A stretch of DNA of 64,000 nt from Halocaridina rubra (taxonomy: Eukaryota; Arthropoda; Malacostraca; Decapoda; Atyidae): the NCBI GenBank assembly GCA_037179515.1, contig JAXCGZ010004133.1, positions 12,501 to 76,500 of the forward strand, read 5' to 3'. Made by a program: the position numbers and the translations under genes. This document shows positions 23,938 to 36,718 of this stretch, piece after piece; position 1 is the stretch's first letter; each line of letters opens with the position of its first letter. The notes below the pieces were generated by a model, which worked only from the letters and a program-made list of their open reading frames with translations, was not told where the DNA came from and ran no database searches.

Positions 23938-25194
23938 CAGATAAGTCGACCCAAAACTGAGAGTAATTTTTTATGATTTTTGCTAATATCTGAGGTATAG
24001 GTCGACCTCTAAAATACAGAACTCGCCTACCGTAAATTATCGGCTAGCCTAAGCAGCAGTGTAAAAGTTGAAATACGAAACTCGCATAAGTTATAGGCTA
24101 GCCTAAGCAGCAGTGTAAAAGTTACCATATATAAAACACCGGGCATTAATTAAAGACTACCGGTATGTTATTACAAACGTTGTTCTACTTACAATATGAA
24201 ATTATATATAAGGTAGTATTAATATAAATCTCTATAAAAATGACGAAATAGATTCATTTCTCCATACGATCGTAACGTAAACAAAAGCGTGTTCATATGG
24301 GTGAATTATTCGAAACGTTCCAAGCAGCTGACAAGCTCATTATAGCAACTAACAGCCCCCGCCTTCTTCTTCCTCTTCTAAGCACAACTACCGTACTACC
24401 TCATCAAACAGCTTCTGTTGGTAGTTTGCATACTCATATACTTTCACTTCGTTTACTCCAACCGTTAGACGTAAGTTTAAATAAACCATTTAAAGATAAT
24501 GTGAGAGAGGAATGGAACAACTGGATGCTACATGGAGAAAAGTCATTCACAAAAGGTGGAGCTATACAGATAAGTCGACCCAAAAATGAGAGTAATTTTT
24601 TATGATTTTTGCTAATATCTGAGGTATAGGTCGACCTCTAAAATACAGAACTCGCCTACCGTAAATTATCGGCTAGCCTAAGCAGCAGTGTAAAAGTTGA
24701 AATACGAAACTCGCATAAGTTATAGGCTAGCCTAAGCAGCAGTGTAAAAGTTACCATATATAAAACACCGGGCATTAATTAAAGACTACCGGTATGTTAT
24801 TACAAACGTTGTTCTACTTACAATATGAAATTATATATAAGGTAGTATTAATATAAATCTCTATAAAAATGACGAAATAGATTCATTTCTCCATACGATC
24901 GTAACGTAAACAAAAGCGTGTTCATATGGGTGAATTATTCGAAACGTTCCAAGCAGCTGACAAGTTCATTATAGCAACTAACAGCCCCCGCCTTCTTCTT
25001 CCTCTTCTAAGCACAACTACCGTACTACCTCATCAAACAGCTTCTGTTGGTAGTTTGCATACTCATATACTTTCACTTCGTTTACTCCAACCGTTAGACG
25101 TAAGTTTAAATAAACCATTTAAAGATAATGTGAGAGAGGAATGGAACAACTGGATGCTACATGGAGAAAAGTCATTCACAAAAGGTGGAGCTAT
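23938..25194 (+). repeat. 629-bp tandem duplication, nearly identical copies
   Basis: Copy 1 (23938-24566) and copy 2 (24567-25195) align without gaps. Comparing them by eye I see only two substitutions (ccaaaactga/ccaaaaatga and gacaagctc/gacaagttc). The joint is at ggagctat/acagataag. The duplicated part includes the left subterminal sequence and the beginning of the remaining coding region. Confidence 0.92.
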
Positions 25195-25474
25195 GCGTGC
25201 TGCATCATTGGATGTTTTGTGTGAGTTTCTGATAAAGTCTTGGGGTAATGTGAAAACAGAAAGCATAGTAAAGTCATTCAAAAAATGCGGTATTTCTAAT
25301 GCAATGGATGGCACCGAGGATGATCTGCTGTATGAGAGTGAAGATGAAGACGAAGCCGAAGTTGACTTACCAGATTCTGACTGGGACCCTTACGATGAAA
25401 CTGTAAATGACGATTTATTTGATGAACTTTTTGCATCAGATGATGATGATTGTAGCAATTTTGAAGGTTTTTAA
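24926..25474 (+). pseudogene. pogo/Jerky-type transposase, C-terminal part
   Basis: The 182-codon open frame contains LQPLDVSLNKPFKDNVREEW, the region around the third catalytic Asp of pogo-like enzymes. It continues through VKSFKKCGISNAMDGTEDD, typical of pogo-derived proteins such as POGK and Jerky relatives, to an acidic tail ending at FEGF. The upstream part (ATNSPRLLLPLLSTTTVLPH) is not typical and may come from a deletion joint. Without the first two Asp it cannot transpose DNA. The first copy (24297-24605) ends where the duplication begins again. Confidence 0.78.
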
Positions 25475-25991
25475 ATGAATAAAACATATTGCATACTTTT
25501 TATTGTAATTTATTTTAGTGAGAAATAATGATCTGATGTTATCCTAGATGTTGTTATTTAACATTTCTGAGGTCAAAAAAGGGTTGGTGTAAACGCACTT
25601 ATACCGTAAATTGTTTTGTTTCGTCAGCGATCAGCTGATCGGAAATTTTACAAATGGCTGCATGATGTTTACATTGTTATGGTCTTTTTCCTTTGATTAA
25701 TAGCATTTTGTGGAATTTTAAGGTAATGGTAGCTCTATTACATTATTAGTGTCGAATCAGAATGTGAATTGATTAAAATACAAGTATTTGCATTAGTAGC
25801 TACATGTATTTACATCGATAGTTACCGCACCGAGGCTGTCGTCGGTATTAGCCTAAGGTTAGGCCTGATTTCCTGCACCAATATGTCACAAGATTTCAAG
25901 GTTTGCTTTTTGTGATTGTTATATAAGTCGACCCTCAATTTTGGGCTGATTTTGGGGGGCTAAAACATCGACTTATACACCGAAATATACA

Positions 25992-26770
<779 letters not shown>

Positions 26771-29735
26771 GACGCAAATCTTTCGTCAGTGGAACACCAC
26801 CTGGGTACTTTCCTCCCTAACCTCCTCCTCCTATCTGAAACCCAGTTATCTATACATGCTTCCACTGACCCATTTCAAATCTCTCACTATAATATGTATA
26901 CTCATTTTCGTTCCAAAGGTGGGGTCTGTGCATACTACAACACAAACACTCATACTGCGAGGCTCATGGACCATGAATCTCCTGACTTTGATGTTCTCTT
27001 GCTAAAAGTCTACCTCTAAACTACCACTATCTTCCTTTGCTTTTGCTACTGTTCTCCAAACTGCACTGAGTTCGTGTCTTTCTTTGAATATCTGTCCTCG
27101 TGCCATGAGTCCTTGCTATCTTCTCACCCACATGCCGAAGTTCTCTACACTGGAGATTCAATGTACACCACAGTGAGTGGCTTCATTCTTCTCACACTGA
27201 TGTGGGAGGAAGCGAGGCCCTTGCTTTCTCTATTATTCACGATCTGGAGCAAATTATCAAACATCCTACTCGTGTTCCTGCTCATCACAAACATGCTGCA
27301 AACACTTTTGACCTATTTTTTTAATTCTAACCCTTCAAACTACTCTTATTCTGTGCTTTCCCCTCTTGGTAAATCTGACCACTCTATAATCTCAGTCTCT
27401 TCCATTTTCGCTCCCCCAGCACCAATCCCTCCTACTCAGCGCCGACTTTGGCACTTCGAGCATACCCAACATAAAAATTTGAGTAACTTTCTCTTTGACT
27501 TCCCATGGGATGACTACTGCTTTCGGTCCCGCAATCCTGATCAGGTAGCTCTAAAAGTTGTCGAGATCATGACCGTGGGAATGGAGGCGTCCATCCCCTC
27601 TTCTACAAAAATTTTCTCTCCCCCTAAACCTTGGTTTGACCGTGCCTGCTCCATGGTTATCCAGGCTACAAATCGGGCTCACCAATCTTACCAAGCCTCT
27701 CCTTCCGATTTAACTCGCTCTGCTTTTATTATAGCTAGGAATCACTGAACTGCTCAGATTTGCAGGTCTAAGGCTTCCTTTATAAGAAGGAAGGTTGATG
27801 ACCTTAACTCCTCTCCCACTGAGAAATGCTTCTGATCCTTAGCCAAAAACCTCTCCAAAAACTTCTGTAACTCAAACTTTCCCCCTCTCATTCGTTCTGA
27901 TGGTTCTATAGCTTGCTCTCCCACTGACAAAGCCACTCTCTTTGGCACTCATTTTTCTGCCAACTCTTCTATAAACGATTCCAGCGCACCTGTTACTCAA
28001 TCTTCAGCCCTCTCTAACCCTACGCCCTCCCTTATCCTTTCTTCATGCAAAGTTCATAAGGTTCTTCGCTCACTAAAGACGAACAAGGCATATGGTCCCA
28101 ATGGTTACCATGCAAAGTTCCTTAAGGAGTTTGTGTAGATGAACTGGCGCCTGTGCTTTGCCGTCTTTTTTGCCTCATTCTGTCAACCAGTATCTATCCT
28201 TCATCTTGGAAGCATGCTCTAGTTCAACCTGTTCCTAAGAAGGGTGACCGCTCTATTCCTTCAAACTACCAACCTATTGCCCTAACATCCTCTATTGCTA
28301 AAGTTTTAGAAACTTTGCTCAATTCTCACTTCTTGAAACGCCTTGAATCTAACTCGCTTATCTCCGATCACCAGTACGGCTTAAGCAAGGCAAGATCCAC
28401 AGGAGATCTCCAGTCCTATCTTACTCATGTATGGTCATCTTCTCTGAGGAACTATGGGGAATCCTTTGTCGTCGCCCTTGATATCTCTAAGGCTTTTGAC
28501 AGAGTCTGGCACAAGGCTCTCTTGGCCAAACTCCCTGCCTATGGCTTTACCCCTTCTTTCCGTTCTCTGATTTCCAGTTTTCTTACTGATCATTTTATAT
28601 CTGTAGTTGTTGACGGTGCGACATCTAGCCCTTTCTCTGTTACCAGTTGTGTTCCACAGGGCTCTGTTCTTTCACCTACTCTCTTCCTTCTCTTCATCAA
28701 TGATCTTCTACAATCCCCATCTTCCTCTCTTCTTCATGCCTATGCTGATGATTCTACCCTTCACTTTTCCTCTGCCTTTTCTTAACAACCTTCATCTGTT
28801 ACTCGTAATCAATCTCGCATCACTCTTTCTTCTATTCTTAACTCCAATTCGCAGAGAGTATCTGAGTGGGGCACTCAAAATTTAGTTAAATTCAATGCCT
28901 CCAAGACACAGTTTCTGGCTATCTCTTTATCTTCTTCTCCTATTGATAACTCCATTGTCTTCGAAACTGATGAAATTTACCCTCTTAACTCTATTAACAT
29001 ATTAGGAATCCATATTAAAATTTCTAAATCTTCATCGAAAAAATTGGGGGTTTTGTTTCATTTTCGTCCTTACTTTTCCTCTTTGCAGTTGATTAAAATT
29101 TACAAAGGTCTTATCCGTCCCTGCTTAGAATACTGCTCACACATCTGGGGTGCTTCTTCTTATACTTATCTTCTTGATAGGGTTGAATCTAAGACAGTCA
29201 GACTCATTAATGATCCTTCTCTTACTTCTAATCTGAATTCTCTCTCTCTTCGCCGTAAGGTATCTTCCCTTTCGCTTTGATATTGCTACTACTTCCATCG
29301 CTGCTCTGATGAGTTGGCGAGTTGCATCCCTCCTCCACTGCCGAGGCCGCGTGACACTCGCCAAGCGGCCTCATCTTACAGGTACTGTGTGGAGAGTTGT
29401 AGCTCACGGATTGGGTCAGTGCAGCGACTGCTTCTTCCCATCTACCTCCAGACTCTGGAACTCTCTTCCTCCTTCTGTCTTTCCTAGTTCTTATGACCTT
29501 TCATCCTTCAAAAAGCAGATCTATCATCATCTCAGAGCCTAGTCCTCCTTATCTCTGGGTCCTCTGTACTTAGACTGTTTTTTCTGTCTGTTGTTTTCCT
29601 TTGTGTGACATTACCTCATCTCTGTCTTGTCTTTAATCTTTTTCTTTTCCTTCGTCTTGGTATTTTCTCATCCCCGGGCCTTTATTGATGAGGGCAGTTT
29701 CTGCCTGTACAGGTGTCACACACAAAAAAAAAAAA
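26771..29735 (+). mobile_element. jockey/I-like LINE, 5' truncated
   Basis: It opens inside the endonuclease (NLSSVEHHLGTFLPNLLLL in one frame) and runs through RT and C-terminal domain to ggtgtcacac and poly(A). The orientation is opposite to the copies at 794 and 20381. Truncation at the 5' end is the usual result of incomplete reverse transcription. Confidence 0.88.
28153..28785 (+). pseudogene. LINE reverse transcriptase core
   Basis: An open frame of 210 codons covers the RT: SSWKHALVQPVPKKGDRSIP, YGLSKARSTGDLQSYL, LDISKAFDRVWHKALL (first catalytic Asp) and VPQGSVLSPTLFLLFINDLL. It ends with YADDSTLHFSS, so the YADD active-site pair is intact. A stop at 28783 separates it from the C-terminal domain (29044-29540), and a stop at 28138 cuts off the upstream linker. 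It would use element RNA as template at a nicked target. Among the jockey/I-like copies here this active site is one of the best preserved. Confidence 0.85.
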
Positions 29736-29742
29736 AATCTAT

Positions 29743-30171
29743 TTCCATTTTTGTACAATGGTTATTCTTCTAAGATTAAAAGTGACTTATAAGTATACAG
29801 GTAACTGAACTAATATGTAAGAGGGTAATACATACAGCTAAATTAAATGTAGCTTTCCTAGAAAATAATATTGATGTAATAAAAATGTTAACTATAATGT
29901 TAATAATATTGATGTAATAAAAATGTTAACTATAATGTTAATAATAAAGTAGTAATAATAACACTTGATACAGTATCGTTATTATCGGCATCATCACCAT
30001 ATTTGTTTTCCTTACAATGAGAATAATTAGTTCTTAACTCAGAGAACAGAGAAGTCGATATCGGTTTACATATAGAGAGGTCAGTGTTTAAGGAATTTGC
30101 ATTAAATCATTAAGTTTAGTTTGTGTGTGAGCAGCAACTATTTGTCCAAAAGAAAACCATATAGATTGCTT
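29743..30171 (-). mobile_element. relic of the 43.8-kb-type LINE, 3' end
   Basis: Read on the minus strand it gives the last codons (gttttcttttggacaaatag), then aagaactaatt, aaggaaaac and the 3' trailer, ending at acaaaaatggaaata. This matches 46500-46775. It carries about 90 extra bases after gttgctgctca and a short internal duplication near 29860-29945. It is inserted against the poly(A) end of the preceding LINE. Confidence 0.75.
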
Positions 30172-30189
30172 TTGAAAGCTGAATATTCT

Positions 30190-30344
30190 TGGATAGTCAT
30201 TACACATCTTTTATAATCACTTCACATCTGACAGGTCATTACACTTTCCATCTCTGTTTCTCTTTACTTTATGTATTTTTTGTGCCCAAGCCCGATAAAG
30301 GCTGTTTTATATTAATATTTTTTTGGCCCTTCCTGGTGTCACAA

Positions 30345-30384
<40 letters not shown>

Positions 30385-30385
30385 C
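30190..30385 (+). mobile_element. short LINE-derived non-autonomous repeat with (ATT)n tail
   Basis: cttcacatctgacaggtcat, cccgataaaggctg and tggtgtcacaa are followed by (ATT)n at 30346-30385. It is the same family as 146-265, with a longer 5' part. Confidence 0.6.
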
Positions 30386-30864
<479 letters not shown>

Positions 30865-30954
30865 AATTATAAAAAAAGCGCCCGCGGACACTTCTTCCAC
30901 GAGTGCAAAGAGGATTACGATAAGAAAATATCATCATCATTATACATTATATAT

Positions 30955-31310
30955 ACACCCATCCTACCTCTGTCATATGTCTATCTAATCTGCATTTGAA
31001 GGAGACTAAGGTATTGGCATTTATTATCCTACTAGGAATACTCTATGGTATTACCAAGCCAATTTTCACCAATTTCCCTTCTGAACCTAAATTTATCAAG
31101 CTTAAATCCATTACCCATTACGAGTTCTGGTTTGATCATGAATTTTTTAAAATTATTAATATCTCCCTTGTTAATCCCTTTAAACCATTTATACACCTCA
31201 ATCATATCCCCCCTAACTCTGCGCCTCTCTAGAGAATGTAGATTAAGTTTTTTTAATCTGTCATATGGTAGATTTAGGCATTGCATAATTAATTTTTTTT
31301 TTCGTTTTTT
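30955..31310 (-). mobile_element. second CR1-like LINE family, C-terminal relic
   Basis: The minus-strand frame reads LPYDRLKKLNLHSLERRRVR, GDMIEVYKWFKGINKGDI and NGFKLDKFRFRREIGENW, the conserved C-terminal region of CR1-group ORF2. It differs clearly from the CR1 family at 15.6 and 60 kb (which has HGYDRVDRD), so it is another family. Only the 3' end is present. Confidence 0.8.
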
Positions 31311-31354
31311 AGTCTTGCTTTGGTTATTTATAATTTTTATTTTATCTTTGTTTA

Positions 31355-31480
31355 CATTTGCAGATAGAGGTTCGTTCTCCTGCATCCTCTTCCTCTTCTA
31401 CCGCATAAGTTACTTGCTCACGGCCACAATGCATGTCCCAGTGTACTGTATGACTGTTGCCCACTGCATAATAGCTGTAA
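31355..31480 (-). repeat. fragment of a 180-bp monomer and its flank
   Basis: gcagatagaggttcgttctc and cctcttctaccgc match the 180-bp monomer. The following gcatgtcccagtg and cccactgcataat match the inverse of 40255-40310. Confidence 0.6.
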
Positions 31481-31505
31481 TGTGAATATGAATATCTTTT
31501 GTATA

Positions 31506-33123
31506 CAGTGTTGCGTCACTTATCGCGGTAGTTCGGTTCCGGGACCCACCGCGAACCAGGAAATCCGCGAAGTAGGATCCGCCTATATGTACATAGATAT
31601 TTTAATATATTTTTACATTTACACTGTAAAAACCCTCCCTGCACTGTTAAAAAAACACCCTTTACATTATAAATAACAGCAAGCAACGTAAATTTTTATG
31701 AAAGTGATTGATAAAATTACAGTGAATGAGGTGATAATGACGTGACATACATATCATTTACAATTATTTTTTCGTTTACGTACTGTATAAACCCTCCCTG
31801 CACTGTTAAAATAAACACCCTTAACATTATAGATAACAGCAAGCAACGTAAATTTTTATGAAAGTGATAGGAAAACTTACCGTGAATGTGATGATGACGT
31901 GACATACATACTCATTTACAATTATTTTTTCGTTTAAGTACTGTATAAACCCTCCCTGCACTATTGAAAAAACACCCTTTACATAATAAATAACAGCAAG
32001 CAACGTAAATTTTAATGAAAGTGATAGATAAAATTACGGTAAATGAGATGATAATGACGTGACATACATACTCATTTACAATTATTTCTTCGTTTACGTA
32101 CTGTATAAACCCTCCCTGCACTGTTAAAAAAACACCCTTTACATTATAAATAACAGCAATCAACGTAAATTTTTATGAAAGTGATAAATAAAATTACGGT
32201 GAATGAGGTGATAATGACGTGACATACATACTCATTTACAATTATTTTTTCGTTTACGTACTGCATAAACCCTCCCTGCAATGTTAAAAAAACACCCTTT
32301 ACACTATAAATAACAGCAAGCAACGTAAATTTTTATGAAAGTGATAGATAAAATTACGATGAATGAGGTGATAATGACGTGACATACATACTCATTTACA
32401 ATTATTTTTTCGTTTACGTACTGTATAAACCCTCCCTGCACTGTTGAAAAAACTCCCTTCACATTATAAATAACAGCAAGCAACGTAAATTTTTATGAAA
32501 TTGATAGATAAAATTACGGTGAATGAGGTGATAATGACGTGACATACATAATCATTTACAATTATTTTTTCGTTTACGTACTGTATAAACCCTCCCTGCA
32601 CTGTTAAAAAAACACCCTTTACATTATAAATAACAGCAAGCAACGTAAATTTTTATGAAAGTGATATATAAAATTATGGTGAATGAAGTGATAATGACGT
32701 GACATACATACTCATTTACAATTATTTTTTCGTTTACGTACTGTATAAACCCTCCCTGCACTGTTAAAGAAACACCCTTTACATTATAAATAACAGCAAG
32801 CAACGTAAATTTTTATGAAAGTGATAGATAAAATTACGGTGAATGAGGTGATAATGACGTGACACACATACTCATTTACAATTATTTTTTCGTTTACGAA
32901 CTGTATAAACCCTCCCTGCACTGTTAAAAAAACACCCTTTACATTATAAATAACAGCACGCAACGTAAATTTTAAAAAGAAATGAAAATACTGGAAATGT
33001 TTTTTTTCAATATTTTAATATTTTTGCGTATACCCATAAAATAAAATAATAATTTATAAAAAAAAAAAACCGCGATAGAGTGAGAACGCAAACCAAGAAG
33101 CGCAAATAACCGGGGTATCACTG
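31506..33123 (-). mobile_element. Tigger-ended element filled by a tandem array
   Basis: Left end cagtgttgcgtcacttatcg, right end accggggtatcactg, with TA on both outer sides (31504, 33124). The left subterminal block equals the inverted right end of the Tigger at 22262-22345. The right subterminal block equals the inverted left end at 19671. Everything between is a 160-bp tandem array. No coding sequence, so it depends on a Tigger transposase in trans. Confidence 0.88.
31590..32975 (-). repeat. 160-bp tandem array, nine units
   Basis: ctgtataaaccctccctg-type words start at 31624, 31783, 31941, 32101, 32261, 32421, 32581, 32741 and 32901; the last six steps are exactly 160 bp. A unit contains aaacaccctttacattataa, taacagcaagcaacgtaaat and gtgataatgacgtgacatac. 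The single-copy ancestor is visible inverted at 22080-22240, 7065-7180 and 4445-4540 within Tigger 3' leaders. Confidence 0.95.
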
Positions 33124-33129
33124 TACTCT

Positions 33130-33352
33130 TAAAAATAGATACAGGGCTTTCTGCATTGCTATGTAGTAATAAAATATGTTTTTTACTTATCTTATATCTT
33201 TGGCATGGTGTGTCTATGTAAGGTTTGGAACGTATCTATGCCCTTTATCATTGTGTACTATGGAAAATGACTCGTTTTTTCACGCGATTTTTCATTTACC
33301 CAACACTTCTGAGAACCTATCTAGGCGTTATTCCGAGAACAAGGTGTGTGTG
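33130..33352 (-). mobile_element. degenerate non-coding Tigger-like repeat
   Basis: Inverted relative to 40000-40170 it shares ggttctcagaagtg, cgagtcattttccata and gggcatagatacg. It ends against (TA)n at 33353. Confidence 0.6.
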
Positions 33353-33454
<102 letters not shown>

Positions 33455-33466
33455 AAGTAATCCCTC

Positions 33467-33816
33467 TGTCGTATGGCATATTAAAGATGCCTATAACCTC
33501 ACAAGGCATTTCAGACATGCCTAAATGTGGCGGTGATGTCACGACGCCCTCGAATACCCCACAGAATGCCCTGAGTAACTGTAAAGGCGTCAGTTAGAGA
33601 CCGGGCCTTGCTAGCAGCAGACGTAACGCAGCACAGCTTAGCTAGCCTCCCCCTTGGGGGCGGGAATCAGGAATTAGTCGTGACAGGAACTGTAGTAATG
33701 GGAGCTCTGAGTACATATATGTACGCTACATAATAATTCAATATAAAGAAAATGCTTATCACCAACCACGCTACCATAATTATAACTCAGGTGGAATAGT
33801 AACTCACTATCCTACA
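33467..33816 (+). repeat. left LTR
   Basis: TG...CA ends. It holds ataaagaaaatgcttatcac near the 3' third, a block shared in altered form with the LTRs of the 42.3-51.9 kb element (ataaagaagagaggcttatc). It would carry promoter and polyadenylation signals. Confidence 0.93.
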
Positions 33817-33820
33817 AAAT

Positions 33821-33867
33821 TGGTGGCAGCGGTGGAATTCGAACCCAAGCCTCCTCAGAGACTGGAG
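33821..33867 (+). promoter_or_regulatory. primer-binding site with extended tRNA-Leu complementarity
   Basis: Four bases after the LTR, tggtggcagcggtggaattc is complementary to the CCA-bearing 3' end of a leucine tRNA of the AAG/TAG type. The match goes on through the T arm and variable arm (gaacccaagcctcc) into the anticodon stem (agagactggag). A normal site needs about 18 bases. The tRNA sequence is from memory of the well-conserved animal tRNA-Leu. Confidence 0.75.
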
Positions 33868-34035
33868 GGGTTCGGAAGATGCATCGATCGCTTCCTTTTT
33901 GTCTTGCCAATCTTAGGAGGAAGATAATTTGTGGTAGTGTACGAACCTGGGCCTGCAGTGAAGACGGCGGGGGAGTGAAAAAAATGAGGACACAAGGATA
34001 CCAATATATAACGCCTAACAAGAATTTCATGAGAA

Positions 34036-34615
34036 AGGGAGAGGAAACAGAAGTCTTTTAAAACATCTTAATAACACCTTAGAAGCCGCGTAAACGAATT
34101 GATGAGTTCCAAAGAAAGAATCCCCATACATGTACTAACTTTAGTGAAAAGAGAGAGGAAACAGAAGTCTTTTAAAACATCTTAATAACACCTTAGAGGC
34201 CACGTAAACGACTTGATGAGATCCAAAGAAAGAATTCCCATACATTTACTAACTTTAGTGAAAAAAGAGAGAGGCAACAGAAGTCTTTTAAAACATCTTA
34301 ATAACACCTTAGAAGCCACGTAAACGAATTGATGAGATTCAAAGAAAGAATCCCCATACATGTACTAACTTTAGTGAAAGAGAGAGAGGAAACAGAAGTC
34401 TTTTAAAACATCTTAATAACACCTTAGAAGCCACGTAAACGAATTGATGAGATCCAAAGAAAGAATCCCCATACATGTATTAACTTTAGTGAAAAAAGAG
34501 AGAGGAAACAGAAGTCTTTTAAAACATCTCAATAACACTTTAGAAGCCATGTAAACGAATTGATGGGATCCAAACAGAAAGAAAAAAATCCCTATACATG
34601 TCCTAAATTTAGTGA
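34036..34615 (+). repeat. tandem array of about 115 bp, five units, inside the LTR element
   Basis: gaggaaacagaagtctttta-type words start at 34041, 34155, 34271, 34386 and 34502. Units also contain aataacaccttagaagcc and aatccccatacatgta. A diverged single block of the same type is at 50520-50560 in the second LTR element. Confidence 0.92.
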
Positions 34616-35458
34616 AAAGAAAAAGGAAGGGTATGGAAAATCCCTTATTAGTTACATTTAAAAGTATGTCCTACCACGCATTAGAATTGAAAAAATGGGA
34701 AGGAAAATGTCCCCACCGTCTTTGACCACTGTGCGAAAAGACTATTAATATTTTTTGTATTTTTTTGCTAGCTTTAAGATAATTTTAAGCGAAAACTCAA
34801 AGTCTCCCTTAGATATAAGTTTTTAGAATAAGTGCCATTGATAAATTGTACAATTTGCACAAATCATAATAAGTTGTTTTCTGCCTAAATAATAGCAGTG
34901 TTTTGCTTAGATATTATCATTGTTTTCCATTAGCATTATCATTGTTTGAATCACGATTAAGTCTTTGTGTTCATTAAGTTCTCATATCAGTTTGTCCTTG
35001 AAGAGTAATTGCATATTGTACTAGTGAATGTTTTTTTTTAATTTTTCACTCCATAACATATGTTTTGTTTCAGAAGTATTTCCATACATCATGTCCAAAT
35101 GTATTGTGTACTGTTTGCTTAATAAAATAGCTTTATTAGCCTTGTTCTTAAGTGATTCTGCCAATGCTTTCTGGCTATATGTTGCAAATAAGAATAGGTA
35201 AGTTTGATTTTGTGATTTTTTATTACAATGCTTATGATAAAGAATATACATTTCTCTGTCAGTTTTTTGCATAGTAATTTTAGTATTACTGTAATCTGTT
35301 TAGATAATTGTATGATATTGAAATAGTTTCATAAGTCAGTTTCTTAGATAGCTCTGCCCCATTTTTGTGAAATAATGATAGTTAGAAAATTTTAAGACTC
35401 ATAGAAGTATTGATGTTTCAGTCTGTAATACGTGGTATTTCAGTTTGGTGGTGGGGAG

Positions 35459-35808
35459 TGTCGTAAGGCATATTAAAGATGCCTATAACCTCACAAGGCA
35501 TTTCAGACATGTCTAAATGTGGCGGTGATGTCACGACGCCTTCGAATACCCCACAGAATGCCCTGAGTAACTGTAAAGGCGTCAGTTAGAGACCGGGCCT
35601 TGCTAGCAGCAGACGTAACGCAGCACAGCTTAGCTAGCCTCCCCCTTGGGGGCGGGAATCAGGAATTAGTCGTGACAGGAACTGTAGTAATGGAAGCTCT
35701 GAGTACATATATGTACGCTATATAATAAATCAATATAAAGAAAATGCTTATCACCAACCACGCTACCATAATTATAACTCAGGTGGAATAGTAACTCACT
35801 ATCCTACA
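35459..35808 (+). repeat. right LTR
   Basis: Nearly identical to 33467-33816, with about six substitutions and no indels seen. Followed by the CCTC target duplication and then the interrupted Tigger-type end. Confidence 0.93.
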
Positions 35809-36116
35809 CCTCGCTTATCGCGGGGGTTCGGTTCCGGGACCGGTCGCGATAGGGGAATTTCCGCGAAGTAGAAACACCTAAAATAAAGTTTTTTTTTTTT
35901 TTTTTTTTTATGATTATGACACCAGGACAGCCCCGATATGATAAAATAAAACAGCCTTTATCAGGCTGTAAACAGAAACAGAGATGGAGGGTGTAATGAC
36001 CTGTCAGATGTGAAGGGATCATAAAAGATGTGTAGTGAATATCCAGCTCTCTGCTGGGTTTTAATATACCTCTGCATTACTTTCATGATGTCTATTCCAA
36101 AAATTCTCCTTAGATC

Positions 36117-36117
<1 letters not shown>

Positions 36118-36160
<43 letters not shown>

Positions 36161-36197
36161 GGCAACAATAAATTTCCTTTGATGATGATTGTGGAGA

Positions 36198-36270
<73 letters not shown>

Positions 36271-36345
36271 GAATTTGTAATTAAACCATTATTTTTACAA
36301 TAAATAATGTAGTTTTGGTTGAATGAACAAGAGTTAATTAATTAA

Positions 36346-36430
<85 letters not shown>

Positions 36431-36549
36431 CAACATTCTATTCTACCCAACCCCCCCACACTCAGTTTGTCCCAGCCAACTAGGGAGGGGAACTGTACAC
36501 AGTTATTAAGGTAAATAAACCAACAGATGTACAAACAATGATGAGCCCT

Positions 36550-36623
<74 letters not shown>

Positions 36624-36667
36624 CTTCACAATCATCATCAAAGGAAAATTATTGTAGCCAATAATAA

Positions 36668-36718
<51 letters not shown>
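36118..36718. repeat. mirrored (ATT)n, (TC)n and (AAT)n microsatellites in the foldback centre
   Basis: (ATT)n at 36118-36160 and 36199-36270, (TC)n at 36350-36428, (AAT)n at 36550-36623 and 36664-36718. The trinucleotide blocks sit symmetrically in the two arms and are separated by complementary spacers (ggcaacaataaatttccttt and its counterpart). Confidence 0.92.

Larger units (their letters stand above)
33467..35808 (+). mobile_element. complete non-autonomous LTR retrotransposon (LARD/TRIM-like)
   Basis: Two 350-bp direct repeats (33467-33816 and 35459-35808) begin tgtcgta and end cctaca. The 4-bp target duplication CCTC lies at 33463-33466 and 35809-35812. A primer-binding site starts at 33821, and a purine-rich tract ggtggtggggag (35447-35458) lies just before the right LTR. 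The interior has no gag or pol; it holds a tandem array and AT-rich sequence. The LTRs differ at about six positions by eye, so the insertion is fairly young. Proteins must come from a related autonomous element, probably a Ty3-like one given the 4-bp duplication and the leucine tRNA primer. Confidence 0.92.

Noticed and set aside
31590..32975. Regularly spaced repeats resembling a CRISPR array
   Set aside because: The units are contiguous 160-bp tandem repeats with no unique spacers, inside a eukaryotic transposon.
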